Shown here piece after piece: positions 1 through 8,517 of a stretch of 64,000 nt of DNA (position 1 is the first letter of the stretch; every line of letters starts with the position of its first letter). The stretch comes from Pseudomonadota bacterium (GTDB lineage: Bacteria > Pseudomonadota > Alphaproteobacteria > UBA2136 > UBA6156). The stretch covers positions 1 to 64,000 of the forward strand of contig WGMN01000004.1 of the NCBI GenBank assembly GCA_016125035.1. Reading direction: 5' to 3'. The translations under genes and the position numbers were made by a program. The notes beneath the pieces were generated by a model, which saw only the letters and a list, made by a program, of their open reading frames with translations, was not told where the DNA came from and did not search any database.

Positions 1-127
1 CAGCGAATCCTTGCGGGGGAGGGAAACGTTGCCTTCTCGCCTTTGGCGCTTGGCGGTCTCCGCTTCGCTACGGCTCCCCCACACCCCTACCCGGGCCTCG
101 GCTGCGCCTTTGGAACGAATGGCCTTT
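1..127. repeat. Partial copy of a dispersed intergenic repeat (tail segment)
   Basis: The first bases, CAGCGAATCCTTGCGGGGGA, recur exactly at about 2769. The end of this stretch (CCCCTACCCGGGCCTCGGC, then a run ending GGAACGAATGGCCTTT) recurs at about 2810-2850. The middle differs: about 56 bases here against about 11 in the other copy. It looks like the tail of the hairpin element described at 2651-2778, with the hairpin part lying left of the window. No gene is visible before 161. Confidence 0.6.
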
Positions 128-160
128 GGCCATGGCTTTATATTCTGCTAGTGTGCACGA

Positions 161-1858
161 ATGATTTTTATTGCCTCTTTGTTGGTGGTGCTGGGTGCGG
201 TGCTGGTGGCGGCGCCGGCACAGCGTGGCGGAGCTGAAGAGCTGGGCGCCAGCCCGGCGGTGACCAGCCCGGCCGCGGATACCCAGGGCTTGAGCGCTTA
301 TTTGCAGGGCACGGTGCTGGATTTATCGGGCAATGAGCAGGCGGCGGCCAAAAGCTACCTCTCGGCCCTGGCGGAAGACCCCGACAACATGAACCTGCGC
401 CAGCGGGTGCTGGACTTGAGCCTGACCAACGGCGACATTGCCACCGCCGTGCGCCTGGCCAAGACCCTGCCGGAAGTGGAGCAAAGCACGGTAAGCCGCA
501 TGTTGCTGGCGGTGGACCATGCCCACAACGGCAAGATTAAAGATGCCCGCCGCGACATGCGTCTGGCCGCGCGCAGTGCGCCGGGGTTGTTGCAGTTTGA
601 GCTGTTGCAGGCCTACCTGGATTTTGCAGACGGCGCCAAGGCCGAAAAGCTGGTGCACAGGTTGCAGGCCCTGCCGCTGCCCACCGCGCTGGAGGGCCGC
701 CGCCGCTACCACGAGGCCCGGCTGTGGTTGAAGGAAGGTGATTACGCCAAGGCGCTGGAGGCGCTGGAGTTGGCGCAGGCGGCCGAGCCCTCGGCCATAT
801 TCACCACCTTGTTGCTGGCCAAGGTGTATGTGCACCAGGGCATGGGCGACAAGGCCGAGGTGTTGCTGAAGGCTTTTGACGTGGCCAACCCTTCGGTGGG
901 GATGATCATGCCCGATGTGGCCACGCTGGAAAAACAGAAGCCCTTTGCCAGCACGCTGGACCAGGACATGGCCGCCAGCATGTTTGATTTTGGCCTGATG
1001 GTGTGGGCAGAAGGCGCGCTGACCCCGGCACGCCAGCTGATCAACATGGCGCTGTGGCTGGACCCCGAGCAGACCTACGACCGTTACTACCTGGGCGTGT
1101 TGCTGGAGATGATGGGCGACCTGCCCGCAGCCAAGGCGCAATACAGCGTGTTGAAGGACGACCCGGCGCTGGGCGATGGTGTGGCGTTGCGGTTGGCGGA
1201 AGTGAACTTTAAGCTGGGAGAAAAGGCCGAAGGCTGGCGTGCTGCCAGTGCCCTGGCGCGCGCGCACCCGCAGCTGGCGGTGGTGCACCGCTCGCTGGCG
1301 TTGATGGCCTTTGAGCGCGAGGATTATGCCCGCGCGGTGGAGGAATACGACATGTTGTTGAAAGACCCGGCGCTTACCAAAGCCGAGCGGGTGGAACTGC
1401 TGTTTGCGCGTGGTGCCGCCTATGAGCGGGCGCATATGTACGCCAAGGCCGCAGGGGATTTGCAGCAGGCGTTGGAGCTGGACCCCGCCAACGCGCAGAT
1501 TATGAACTACCTGGGTTACATGTGGGTGGACCAGGGAGAGAACCTGGAAGAAGCTTTTAACCTGCTGAAGAAGGCGCATTTGCTGGCCCCGGATGATGGA
1601 GCCATTAGCGACAGCCTGGGCTGGGCCTACCACCGCCGCGGCGACGATGCCACCGCGTTGGAATACCTGGAAACCGCGGTGGAGCAGGACCCGGAAAGTG
1701 CAGAGATTTCCGACCATCTGGGCGATGCTTACGCCGCCCGTGGCAACCACGAAGCGGCGCGTAAATACTGGCAGCTGGCGCTGGATTTGCTGGATAAGGG
1801 CGATGTGCCGCCGCATGAAGGCTTCCGGGCAGAAGTGGAAGCCAAGTTGAAGCGTTGA
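161..1858 (+). CDS. Tetratricopeptide-repeat protein, exported
   Basis: A 565-residue protein. The first ~20 residues (MIFIASLLVVLGAVLVAAPA) form a signal peptide or membrane anchor, and the rest is helical TPR repeats. Repeat signatures such as A-x-x-Y-x-x-A-L-x-L-D-P-x-N are clear around residues 60-75, 430-450 and 500-540. The layout resembles the alphaproteobacterial TPR proteins that act as periplasmic scaffolds, but no enzyme domain is present and the partner is unknown. There is no strong ribosome binding site before the ATG at 161; the start is chosen because it gives the complete signal peptide. A rho-independent terminator follows 27 bases after the stop, so it is probably the last gene of its transcript. 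Confidence 0.75.
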   Translation: MIFIASLLVVLGAVLVAAPAQRGGAEELGASPAVTSPAADTQGLSAYLQGTVLDLSGNEQAAAKSYLSALAEDPDNMNLRQRVLDLSLTNGDIATAVRLAKTLPEVEQSTVSRMLLAVDHAHNGKIKDARRDMRLAARSAPGLLQFELLQAYLDFADGAKAEKLVHRLQALPLPTALEGRRRYHEARLWLKEGDYAKALEALELAQAAEPSAIFTTLLLAKVYVHQGMGDKAEVLLKAFDVANPSVGMIMPDVATLEKQKPFASTLDQDMAASMFDFGLMVWAEGALTPARQLINMALWLDPEQTYDRYYLGVLLEMMGDLPAAKAQYSVLKDDPALGDGVALRLAEVNFKLGEKAEGWRAASALARAHPQLAVVHRSLALMAFEREDYARAVEEYDMLLKDPALTKAERVELLFARGAAYERAHMYAKAAGDLQQALELDPANAQIMNYLGYMWVDQGENLEEAFNLLKKAHLLAPDDGAISDSLGWAYHRRGDDATALEYLETAVEQDPESAEISDHLGDAYAARGNHEAARKYWQLALDLLDKGDVPPHEGFRAEVEAKLKR

Positions 1859-1884
1859 CCTTTGCAGGCTAACCATGAAGGGAG

Positions 1885-1908
1885 AGGCCGCTGGGAGCGG
1901 CCTTTTTT
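1885..1908 (+). terminator. Rho-independent terminator after the TPR gene
   Basis: AGGCCGCT and AGCGGCCT form a perfect 8-bp stem with a GGG loop, followed by six T. It lies 27 bases after the stop of the TPR gene. Confidence 0.9.
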
Positions 1909-2064
1909 GTGCGTTGCAGGTGTCAGCTTTTGGGGGCGGGGAGGGGTGCGTTGCACCAAGTATGTTGTTTCAGCCCCTTAGCGGCTTAATGCATTGAATT
2001 ACCATGTTTTTGTGCAGGAGTATTCAGGGGCTTACCCATAAGAAAAGGTAGGGGAGTAAAGACA

Positions 2065-2640
2065 ATGAAAACCACGTTGACCATGACCAAGTTTACCGCG
2101 CTGGCGACAGCCGCGGGCTTGCTGGCGGCGTGTGCCAGCATGTTGCCGACCACCACCAGCAAAAGCCAGACGCCATGGGCGAGCTACGACGACGCCAGGA
2201 AGGCTTACGACAGCGTGGCCGAGAACAAGACCACGGACGACGAGCTGCGCAGCCTGGGCTTTGATGTGGAAGCTGTGCCGAATATCCGCGTGATCAACTA
2301 TGTGGACGTGGCCGCGATGTTCGGCAGCGCCTTTACCCGCGAGACCATGCCCGAAGGCGTGCGCAAGTGCCTGGACGCCAAAGACCACTGCTTTGCCTAT
2401 GTGGTGCGCGCGCAGAATGTGACCGCCAAGCGCAATGGGAATGTGGCGGCCGATTTGTTCGGCTTTAGGAAGCAGACCCACACCACCGGTTGGGAAATGC
2501 AGACCACGCTGGTGCTGGTGAACAAGGTGGTGGTTTACAAGTTGTGGAACGGGACGCCGGAGATTGATACCTTTGAGAAGCAGGTGACGCCGTTGGGGCC
2601 GATGCAGAATATGGGGTTTATCTTCCCCAAACCGTTCTAG
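2065..2640 (+). CDS. Small lipoprotein of unknown function
   Basis: A 191-residue protein whose N-terminus ends in a lipobox, LLAAC, with Cys at residue 23, so it should be exported and lipid-anchored. The mature part has no family I recognise. It has two nearby cysteines in a K-C-x5-H-C-F context (about residues 110-120) and a C-terminal half rich in beta-type residues. GGGGAG stands 9 bases before the ATG at 2065; a second in-frame ATG lies six codons later. It is monocistronic by context: a terminator precedes it and a hairpin repeat element follows it. Confidence 0.75.
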   Translation: MKTTLTMTKFTALATAAGLLAACASMLPTTTSKSQTPWASYDDARKAYDSVAENKTTDDELRSLGFDVEAVPNIRVINYVDVAAMFGSAFTRETMPEGVRKCLDAKDHCFAYVVRAQNVTAKRNGNVAADLFGFRKQTHTTGWEMQTTLVLVNKVVVYKLWNGTPEIDTFEKQVTPLGPMQNMGFIFPKPF

Positions 2641-2650
2641 TGCGTTGTTA

Positions 2651-2850
2651 GGATTCTACTGGATCCGGGCGCTTTTTGATTTTTCCGCGTTCCATGCGCT
2701 CCGCATGTACGTAAGTTGTACACTTGCGGTGCTCGGAACAGCGGAGAAAATCAAAAATCACCTCGGCCCAGCGAATCCTTGCGGGGGAGGGAAACCCTCC
2801 CCCGCGCCCCTACCCGGGCCTCGGCTGCGCCTTCGGAACGAATGGCCTTT
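2651..2850. repeat. Dispersed hairpin repeat element, copy A with tail
   Basis: The stretch 2651-2778 aligns with 4949-5069: both begin ATTCTACTG, share CGCTTTTTG and end CAGCGAAT. The arms TTTTTGATTTT and AAAATCAAAAA are exact reverse complements. A smaller central palindrome is marked by GTAC on both sides of a 7-base loop. The tail 2769-2850 matches the start of the window. It sits between the lipoprotein gene (plus) and the end of flhA (minus), so it may also act as a bidirectional terminator. No gene is seen here. Confidence 0.7.
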
Positions 2851-4945
2851 AGACGGTGGCGACGGTGCGCAGTTTGGCGCGGGGGGCGATTTCCGTTTGC
2901 GAGAGGACCGGCACGGTGGGCAGAGTGCGTTCCACCAGCAGGCGCGCGAAGGGCCGCACGTTGGCCGAGGTGAGGAAGATGGGCGAGACGCCCGAGTTGA
3001 ACTGGCGGTTGAAGGTATCTGATGCGTTGCGCAGGAAGGTTTGGATCTTATCTGGCGCCATGGCCAGTTGGCGCTCGGGGCTATCCTTCTCCACCTGGAT
3101 GATGGAATCGGCGAACTCCTTCTCCCACGCAGGAGAGAGCGCGACGATGGGCAGCGTGCCGTCGGCCGACAGGTGCTGGTTGGTGAGTTGGCGCGAGAGC
3201 CGCGTGCGCACGTGCTCGGTGAGCAGGGTGAGGTTGCGGATGCCGGGCACCACTTCGGCCAGCGCTTCCAGGATGGTGGGGAGGTCGCGCACCGAGACCC
3301 TCTCGCGCAGCAGGTTTTGCATGACCTTTTGCAGCACTGCTTTGGAGAGTTTGTCCGGGATCAGTTCGTCGATGAGTTTGCCCTGGGTGGGGCGCAGTTC
3401 GTCGAGCAGTTTGTCGAGCTCGGACCGGGTGAGGAGGTCGGCCAGGTTATCCTTCACCACCTCGGTGAGGTGGGTGACGATGACGTTGGAGTTATCCACC
3501 ACCGTGTAGCCGTTGAACTGCGCGGCCTCGCGTTGGCTCTCGTTGATCCACTTGGCGGGTAGGCCGAAGGTGGGTTCGGTGGTGAGTTTGCCCTCCACCG
3601 CCGAGGCGTTGCCGCCGGTGGGGTCCATGGCCAGCAATTGCCCGGCTTCCAGTGTGCCGGAGGCGGCTTTGGTCTCCTTGATGAAGATCTGGTAGTCGCC
3701 AGGTTTGAGCTGGAGGTTATCCTGGATGCGCACCGAGGGGATGACGAAGCCGAGGTCGCGCGCCATTTGGCGGCGGGTGGCTTTGATCTGCTCGGTGAGG
3801 CGGCCGCCTTTGGATTCGTCGATCAATCCGAGCAGGCCGTAGCCGAGTTCCAGGCGCAGGGTATCCACATGCAGCAGGCTGGCCAGCGGGGGCTCCGGCG
3901 GGGGGCCGGAGGCAATGGCTTTTTCTTCCTCCACCTTGGCTTGCTGGGCCTGGGTGAGCGGTTTGGGGAGCTTGCTTTGGCGGTAGGCGTAAACCCCCGC
4001 CGTGGCCAGGCTGCCTGAGAGCAGCCAGAAGGGGATGAGCGGCATATCCGGCAGCAGCGAGATGAAGAACATGAGGCCGGAGGCGACGAACAGCGTGCGC
4101 GGATTGGCGGCCATTTGGCTGAACACCACCGTGCCGGCGCCCTCGGTGGTGCCGGATTTGGCCACCAGCATACCGGCGCCGATGGAGATGGTGAGCGCGG
4201 GGATGTAGGCCACCAGGCCATCGCCCACCGTGAGCAGCATGTAGCGGTTGGCGGCATCGGCCACCGACATGCCGTGCTCGGTGGTGCCGACGATGATGCC
4301 CACCGCGATGTTGATGCCGGTGATGATGAGGCCGGCGATGGCATCACCGCGCACGAACTTGCTGGCACCATCCATGGCGCCGTAGAAGCCGGTCTCTTGC
4401 TCCAGCTCGGAGCGGCGGGTGCGGGCTTGCTCTTCATTGATGAGGCCGGAGTTGAGGTCGGCATCGATGGCCATTTGCTTGCCGGGCAAACTATCGAGCG
4501 TGAAGCGGGCCGCGACTTCAGCAATACGGCCGGAACCCTTGGTGATGACGATGAAGTTGACCAGGATGAGCACCGTGAAGATGACCAGCCCGATGACGAA
4601 GTTGCCGCCCATGATGACGTTGCCGAAGGCCTCGATGATATGGCCCGCCGCTGCGGCCGTGGTGTGGCCATTTTCAAGCACCAGGCGGGTGGAGGCTACG
4701 TTGAGCGCCAGGCGGAAGGTGGTGGTGACCAGCAGCAGCATGGGGAAGGCGGTGAACTCCAGCGCGCGTTTGACGAACAGCACGGTGAGCAGGATGAGCA
4801 GGCCCATGGTGATGTTGGTGGCGATGAGGATATCGAGCACAAAGGCGGGCAGCGGCACGAAGAACAGGATGATGAGGCCGATGACGCCCATGGCCAGCAG
4901 GACGTCTTGCTGTTTGGCGTTGCGGAGGAAGGCGGCGAAATTCAT
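2849..4945 (-). CDS. flhA: Flagellar type III export gate protein FlhA
   Basis: A 698-residue FlhA, the normal length. It is the large inner-membrane component of the flagellar export gate, using the proton gradient and docking substrate-chaperone complexes through its cytoplasmic domain. About eight membrane segments fill residues 15-310. They are interrupted by the FHIPEP signature (EVAARFTLDSLPGKQMAIDA) that contains the charged cytoplasmic loop. The soluble FlhA-C domain covers about 350-698. The gene stands alone on the minus strand with hairpin repeats on both sides. The ATG at 4945 starts MNFAAFLRNAK, a plausible FlhA N-terminus, but the ribosome binding site is weak. No flhB is in the window. 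Confidence 0.97.
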   Translation of the reverse strand: MNFAAFLRNAKQQDVLLAMGVIGLIILFFVPLPAFVLDILIATNITMGLLILLTVLFVKRALEFTAFPMLLLVTTTFRLALNVASTRLVLENGHTTAAAAGHIIEAFGNVIMGGNFVIGLVIFTVLILVNFIVITKGSGRIAEVAARFTLDSLPGKQMAIDADLNSGLINEEQARTRRSELEQETGFYGAMDGASKFVRGDAIAGLIITGINIAVGIIVGTTEHGMSVADAANRYMLLTVGDGLVAYIPALTISIGAGMLVAKSGTTEGAGTVVFSQMAANPRTLFVASGLMFFISLLPDMPLIPFWLLSGSLATAGVYAYRQSKLPKPLTQAQQAKVEEEKAIASGPPPEPPLASLLHVDTLRLELGYGLLGLIDESKGGRLTEQIKATRRQMARDLGFVIPSVRIQDNLQLKPGDYQIFIKETKAASGTLEAGQLLAMDPTGGNASAVEGKLTTEPTFGLPAKWINESQREAAQFNGYTVVDNSNVIVTHLTEVVKDNLADLLTRSELDKLLDELRPTQGKLIDELIPDKLSKAVLQKVMQNLLRERVSVRDLPTILEALAEVVPGIRNLTLLTEHVRTRLSRQLTNQHLSADGTLPIVALSPAWEKEFADSIIQVEKDSPERQLAMAPDKIQTFLRNASDTFNRQFNSGVSPIFLTSANVRPFARLLVERTLPTVPVLSQTEIAPRAKLRTVATV

Positions 4946-4948
4946 GCT

Positions 4949-5069
4949 ATTCTACTGCCCCGGCCGCTTTTTGCTTTTCCCTTGCCCTGCGATGCTCACG
5001 TACTGAAGAAGTACGCTGCGCTTCTCGGCCTGCGGAGAAAACCAAAAATCGGCTCGGGGCAGCGAATAC
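4949..5069. repeat. Dispersed hairpin repeat element, copy B
   Basis: Homologous to 2651-2778. The outer arms GCCCCGGCCG and CGGCTCGGGGC pair. The inner arms are T-rich (CTTTTTGCTTTTCC) and A-rich (GGAGAAAACCAAAAAT). The centre holds CGTACT and AGTACG around a 5-base loop. It lies directly upstream of flhA, so it would fall within the flhA leader or promoter region. Confidence 0.7.
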
Positions 5070-5164
5070 TACCCGAGGCGTATGGCAAAGCTGGCGGACG
5101 GAGGCCGAATGCATTTTTATGTTGTTCTCTCCCGTGCCGACTATGCCGAAATAGTGCGCAAAAA

Positions 5165-5201
5165 GGAAGCCCCGCTTGCGCGGGGGAAGTCCTTTTTTTT
5201 G
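5165..5201 (-). terminator. Bidirectional-looking terminator
   Basis: CCCCGC and GCGGGG form a stem around TTGC. Eight T follow on the plus strand and TTTTT follows on the minus strand. It lies just past the stop of the minus-strand gene at 5217. Confidence 0.75.
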
Positions 5202-5216
5202 GGCGGAGTGAACGGT

Positions 5217-5507
5217 TTACGAAACCGTGATGCCGCGCTGAGCGAGGTATTCGGCTTCGGGGGCATTTCGGCCGTATGTGCCCCGGTGGATGGTGGACAG
5301 GCGCCAGCTGAAGGGGACCAGGATAATGAGAGCCAACGCAGTGGCGGTGAACAGGGCGGGCGCCGAATAGGCTGGTGCCCACCAGAAGGTGAAGGCTGCC
5401 CCGGCTACCACCAGCATAGTGAAGATGAGGGCGAAAATGGTGCGCGGGAGGTAAGCCAAGGCCAGTTTCTGGCGTTGTTCCGGCGTGAGGGCGAGGGAAG
5501 CGGACAT
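5217..5507 (-). CDS. Small two-helix membrane protein, unknown
   Basis: A 96-residue protein with two hydrophobic helices (about residues 22-42 and 50-68) joined by a short loop, and a charged C-terminal tail. I do not recognise the family. The longer ORF in the track (to 5678) has a low-complexity N-terminus. I start at the ATG at 5507 because GGAG lies 8 bases before it and the protein then begins MSASLALTPEQRQKL. A terminator follows the stop. It is divergent from the gene at 5718, with a 210-base shared upstream region in which I saw no clear promoter. Confidence 0.6.
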   Translation of the reverse strand: MSASLALTPEQRQKLALAYLPRTIFALIFTMLVVAGAAFTFWWAPAYSAPALFTATALALIILVPFSWRLSTIHRGTYGRNAPEAEYLAQRGITVS

Positions 5508-5717
5508 AAGGATGACTCCGTAAGGCGGGATGCCTTGAGGGTTTATGTAGCTGATTTTTATGGGGTGGGCAATGAAAAAGGAAGTTTGTGGGGTGGGAGG
5601 GCTCTTCTTGGAGTGGGTTTGACGGGGGGTATTGATTGGTATACATGGTGACAGGGGTATTTCCCTTCGACGCTGCACAAATTCCTGTTTTTACACTCAA
5701 ACCCTGTGAGGGATGCC

Positions 5718-6164
5718 ATGACTGAAGCGAAAGATACGGCGCAAGCCGGGGCGACGGAAGCGGCGGTGATCAAGGCCGTGGATGTTTCAACCACCGATGG
5801 TTTCTACATCTGGTTCGTGAAGGGTGTGGAGCTGGCGGCTATCGAGGCCGAGCTGGCCAAGGGCAAAAATCGGGTCAGGTTTAAGAGTGAGAAAGGCGAT
5901 GGCGTCGAAGAAGTCTATCCTGACGACTATGTGATCCATGTCGGCGCCGACGGCGTGAAGAAGAGCTTCATCATCAAGGCCAACCCCGGCGAAGGCCAGG
6001 GCGAGGACGAGGCAGGCGTGCCGATGGTGCTGGAGGCGCTGGCGGACGGTGTGCCGGATGAGGCGATCGATGCCGAGAAGCTGGCGGCGGCGATGGAGGA
6101 GCTGGAAGCTGAATTGCGGGCGGCCGAAGCGCCGGCGCAGCCGGCGGCGGACACCGGCGCCTGA
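5718..6164 (+). CDS. Acidic soluble protein of unknown function
   Basis: A protein of about 148 residues. The N-terminal two thirds contain alternating beta-type segments (DGFYIWFVKGVELAAIEAEL, then VYPDDYVIHVGADG). The C-terminus is acidic and alanine-rich, probably disordered. No known family is recognised. The ORF track starts at 5706 (MRDAMTEA); the ATG at 5718 is preferred because GAGGG is 6 bases upstream. An unusually strong terminator hairpin lies 22 bases downstream, so the gene is probably transcribed alone. Confidence 0.65.
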   Translation: MTEAKDTAQAGATEAAVIKAVDVSTTDGFYIWFVKGVELAAIEAELAKGKNRVRFKSEKGDGVEEVYPDDYVIHVGADGVKKSFIIKANPGEGQGEDEAGVPMVLEALADGVPDEAIDAEKLAAAMEELEAELRAAEAPAQPAADTGA

Positions 6165-6186
6165 CGACCGGTGAATGACGAGAGTG

Positions 6187-6225
6187 CCGCGGCCCACCCT
6201 GTGAGGGGTGGGCCGCGGTGCTTTT
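6187..6225 (+). terminator. Strong terminator hairpin
   Basis: CCGCGGCCCACCC and GGGTGGGCCGCGG form a perfect 13-bp stem with a 6-base loop, then TGCTTTT. It follows the gene ending at 6164. Confidence 0.85.
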
Positions 6226-6271
6226 GGGGGTTGGAGAAGGACGCAGCGGCCCCGGATAGGTGGCGGGTGCC

Positions 6272-6291
6272 CGAACCGTAAGAACGGTTCG
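6272..6291. terminator. Small perfect hairpin after flbD-like gene
   Basis: CGAACCGT and ACGGTTCG pair perfectly around AAGA, 34 bases past the minus-strand stop at 6325. There is no T-run on either strand, so a terminator role is only suggested by position. Confidence 0.4.
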
Positions 6292-6324
6292 ACCCGTCAT
6301 CATTCCGGGGACAGTTCTCTGTGG

Positions 6325-7671
6325 TTAGGCGGCGAGGCCGGCGGCGGAGAGTTTTTCGGCCAGGATGGTGAGGGAGATGCCGAGCAGGTCGGCGGCATAT
6401 TGGCGGTTACCCTGGGTGTAGGCCAGCGTTGCCACCAGGGTATCGCGTTCCACCTCCGCCAGGCGTTTGGGGATGAAGGTGGTGGGCGCGTCTTCATTGC
6501 CCGCGTTGCCGTAGGCGCGGGCGGCGGCTGCGATGGAGGATGAGGCGGGGGTGATGGAGGCGCGGGCGTTCTCGTTGTTCGACGCGGTGTTCATGTGCAT
6601 CAGGGACATGGGTGAGAGGATGAGATGGTCGGGCGTGATGGTGGCGCCGGAGGGGCCGGTGAGGAGGAGGGCGCGGTGGAGGGTGTTCTCCAGCTCGCGG
6701 ACGTTGCCCTTCCAGTAGCAGGAGGTGAGTTTGGCCTCGGCCTCCGGCGTGAGGGAGGGGGCGGCTTTGTAGCCGTTGGCGGCGGCGTGGGCGGCGATGA
6801 AGTGGCGGGCGAGGGGGAGGATATCGCCCGGACGCTCGCGCAGGGGGGGGAGATCCAGCGTGACCACCGAGAGGCGGAAGTAGAGATCTTCCCTGAATTT
6901 GCCTTCCGCGACGTAATTCTCGAGCTGGCGGTTGGTGGTGGCGATGAGGCGGATATCCACCGGCACGGGTTTGTCGGCGCCGATGGGATCGACCACCCGC
7001 TCCTGGATGGCGCGCAGCAGCTTGGCTTGCAGGGACAAATCCATCTCGGAGATTTCATCGAGCAGCAGGGTGCCGCCGGAAGCCTGCTGGAACTTGCCTT
7101 TGCGCTCGGCCAGGGCGCCGGAGAAGGCGCCTTTGCTGTGGCCGAAGAGCTCGGACTCCAAGAGATTCTCCGGAATGGCGGCGCAGTTGACGGCGATGAA
7201 CGGCTTGCCCGCGCGCGGGCTTTGTTGGTGCACGTAGCGGGCGAAGACCTCTTTGCCCGAGCCGCTTTCCCCCCGTAGCAGCACGGTGGCCTGCGAGGCG
7301 GCGAACTGTTTGGCCTGCTCGAGCAGGTGGAGGGTGCGAGGGTCTTGGCCAATAGGGCCGGAGGAAGGCGCGCTGACGTGCTTGGCGATGAGCGCGGTGA
7401 GCAGGCGCGAATCCACCGGCTCGGTGAGGTATTCCACCGCACCCATGCGGATGGCTTTGGCGCCGGTGGCCGGTTGCGCCGGGCCGATGACGGCGACGGG
7501 CGTGGTGAGGTGGTTGGTGCGGATGAGGTTGATGAGCGCGGGGAGGATATCTGGCGTGGTGAGCGCCAGGCTGACCGGCTGGTTGGTGAGCGGGGCCAGC
7601 GCGGCCTCGGCCCCCCCCACCATGGCGGTGTTGGCAGGCAGGCTGGGAACGGGGCCGACGGCGAGAAGCAT
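6325..7671 (-). CDS. flbD: Sigma-54-dependent flagellar transcription activator, FlbD-like
   Basis: A 448-residue activator. It has a degenerate receiver domain (about 1-110, with no recognisable phospho-accepting Asp), an AAA+ sigma-54 interaction domain (about 115-345) and a C-terminal Fis-like helix-turn-helix (GNRQYAADLLGIS). The Walker A is GESGSGKE. The sigma-54 contact loop reads GAFSGA instead of GAFTGA, a conservative change. Walker B (GGTLLLDEI) and the arginine-finger region RLIATTN are present. Its position after fliF-fliG-fliH-fliN matches alphaproteobacterial flbD, which controls late flagellar genes. The start codon is directly preceded by a heptamer repeat and has no good ribosome binding site, so translation may be coupled or weak. 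Confidence 0.9.
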   Translation of the reverse strand: MLLAVGPVPSLPANTAMVGGAEAALAPLTNQPVSLALTTPDILPALINLIRTNHLTTPVAVIGPAQPATGAKAIRMGAVEYLTEPVDSRLLTALIAKHVSAPSSGPIGQDPRTLHLLEQAKQFAASQATVLLRGESGSGKEVFARYVHQQSPRAGKPFIAVNCAAIPENLLESELFGHSKGAFSGALAERKGKFQQASGGTLLLDEISEMDLSLQAKLLRAIQERVVDPIGADKPVPVDIRLIATTNRQLENYVAEGKFREDLYFRLSVVTLDLPPLRERPGDILPLARHFIAAHAAANGYKAAPSLTPEAEAKLTSCYWKGNVRELENTLHRALLLTGPSGATITPDHLILSPMSLMHMNTASNNENARASITPASSSIAAAARAYGNAGNEDAPTTFIPKRLAEVERDTLVATLAYTQGNRQYAADLLGISLTILAEKLSAAGLAA

Positions 7672-7680
7672 GGGAGATAA

Positions 7681-7708
7681 GATACTAGATACTAGATACC
7701 AGATACTA
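7681..7708. repeat. Heptamer tandem array (GATACTA)
   Basis: Four copies: GATACTA, GATACTA, GATACCA, GATACTA. It lies between the MotA-like stop (7737) and the flbD-like start (7671), so it forms the leader of the latter. Confidence 0.85.
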
Positions 7709-7736
7709 GACTTAACGGTGGAAAAATGCCCAAGCG

Positions 7737-8504
7737 CTAGCGGAAAACCGAGACGCGCAGGGCTGGCGGCAGTTGGGCGTTGAGGTGCAGTTGCAGCTGG
7801 CGCGGGTTCTCTTGCTTTAAATAACTGAGCACGGCGGTGGTGATGAGCTTGCGGGTGAGGAGGTCATCGGCCCCGGTGCGTTCCAGCTTGGTGGCCAACG
7901 GTGTGAGCACCACGTAGGACAGGATGGCACCGTAGAAAGTGGTGAGGATGGCCACCGCCATGGCCGGGCCGATGGCGGTGGGATCGGACAATTGGCCGAG
8001 CATTTGCACCAGCCCGATAAGCGTGCCGATGAGCCCCATGGCGGGCGCGACATCGGCAGCGCGGCGCAGCACGGCCAGGGCGCGCTCGTGCCTTTCCATG
8101 TAGCTGACGGTGTCTTGATAAAGCAGTTTCTCGATGGTTTCCGCCGGGGCGCCGTCGACCGCCAGGGAGAGGGCCTGGCGCAGGAAGGCGTTGGGCTCCG
8201 CCGCGACATCCTTTTGCAGGGCCAGCAGGCCGCCGGCCTGGCGGGTTTTTTGCGCGAATTGCAGCAGGTGCCGGGCCAGCGCCGAGAAAGTGGGTTGCTG
8301 GTGGGTGAGCGCCGAGGCCGAAATGGCCAGGGTGCGCACGACATCGGTAAAGGTGAACGAGGTGAGAGTGACGGTGAGCGTGCCGCCGATGACGATGAGC
8401 ACGGAGGGGAGATCGACAAATGCCGGCAGGTGCCCGCCCACGGCGATGGCCAGGGTGATGAGGACAATGGAAGAAAGAAGGCCGATGGCTGTGGCGTAAT
8501 CCAC
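7737..8504 (-). CDS. motA: MotA-type flagellar stator subunit
   Basis: A 255-residue MotA/PomA-family protein with four membrane segments (about 5-25, 30-50, 150-170, 180-200) and a large cytoplasmic loop. The conserved proline-containing motifs APAMGLIGTLIGLV and TTFYGAILSYVVLTPLA at the last two helices match the torque-generating stator. The protein would pair with a MotB-type partner; two MotB-like genes lie 50 kb away at 57965 and 58611. It sits between fliN and the flbD-like gene in a minus-strand flagellar operon, which suggests co-expression with the basal body. Confidence 0.9.
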   Translation of the reverse strand: MDYATAIGLLSSIVLITLAIAVGGHLPAFVDLPSVLIVIGGTLTVTLTSFTFTDVVRTLAISASALTHQQPTFSALARHLLQFAQKTRQAGGLLALQKDVAAEPNAFLRQALSLAVDGAPAETIEKLLYQDTVSYMERHERALAVLRRAADVAPAMGLIGTLIGLVQMLGQLSDPTAIGPAMAVAILTTFYGAILSYVVLTPLATKLERTGADDLLTRKLITTAVLSYLKQENPRQLQLHLNAQLPPALRVSVFR

Positions 8505-8517
8505 CGGGGAGCCCTGC

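Noticed and set aside
323-1876. Long minus-strand ORF opposite the TPR gene
   Set aside because: It is a His/Gln-rich shadow of the real plus-strand gene, a common artefact in GC-rich DNA.
4115-5230. Plus-strand ORF opposite flhA
   Set aside because: It is a shadow of flhA, with biased Asp/Gly/His/Glu composition.
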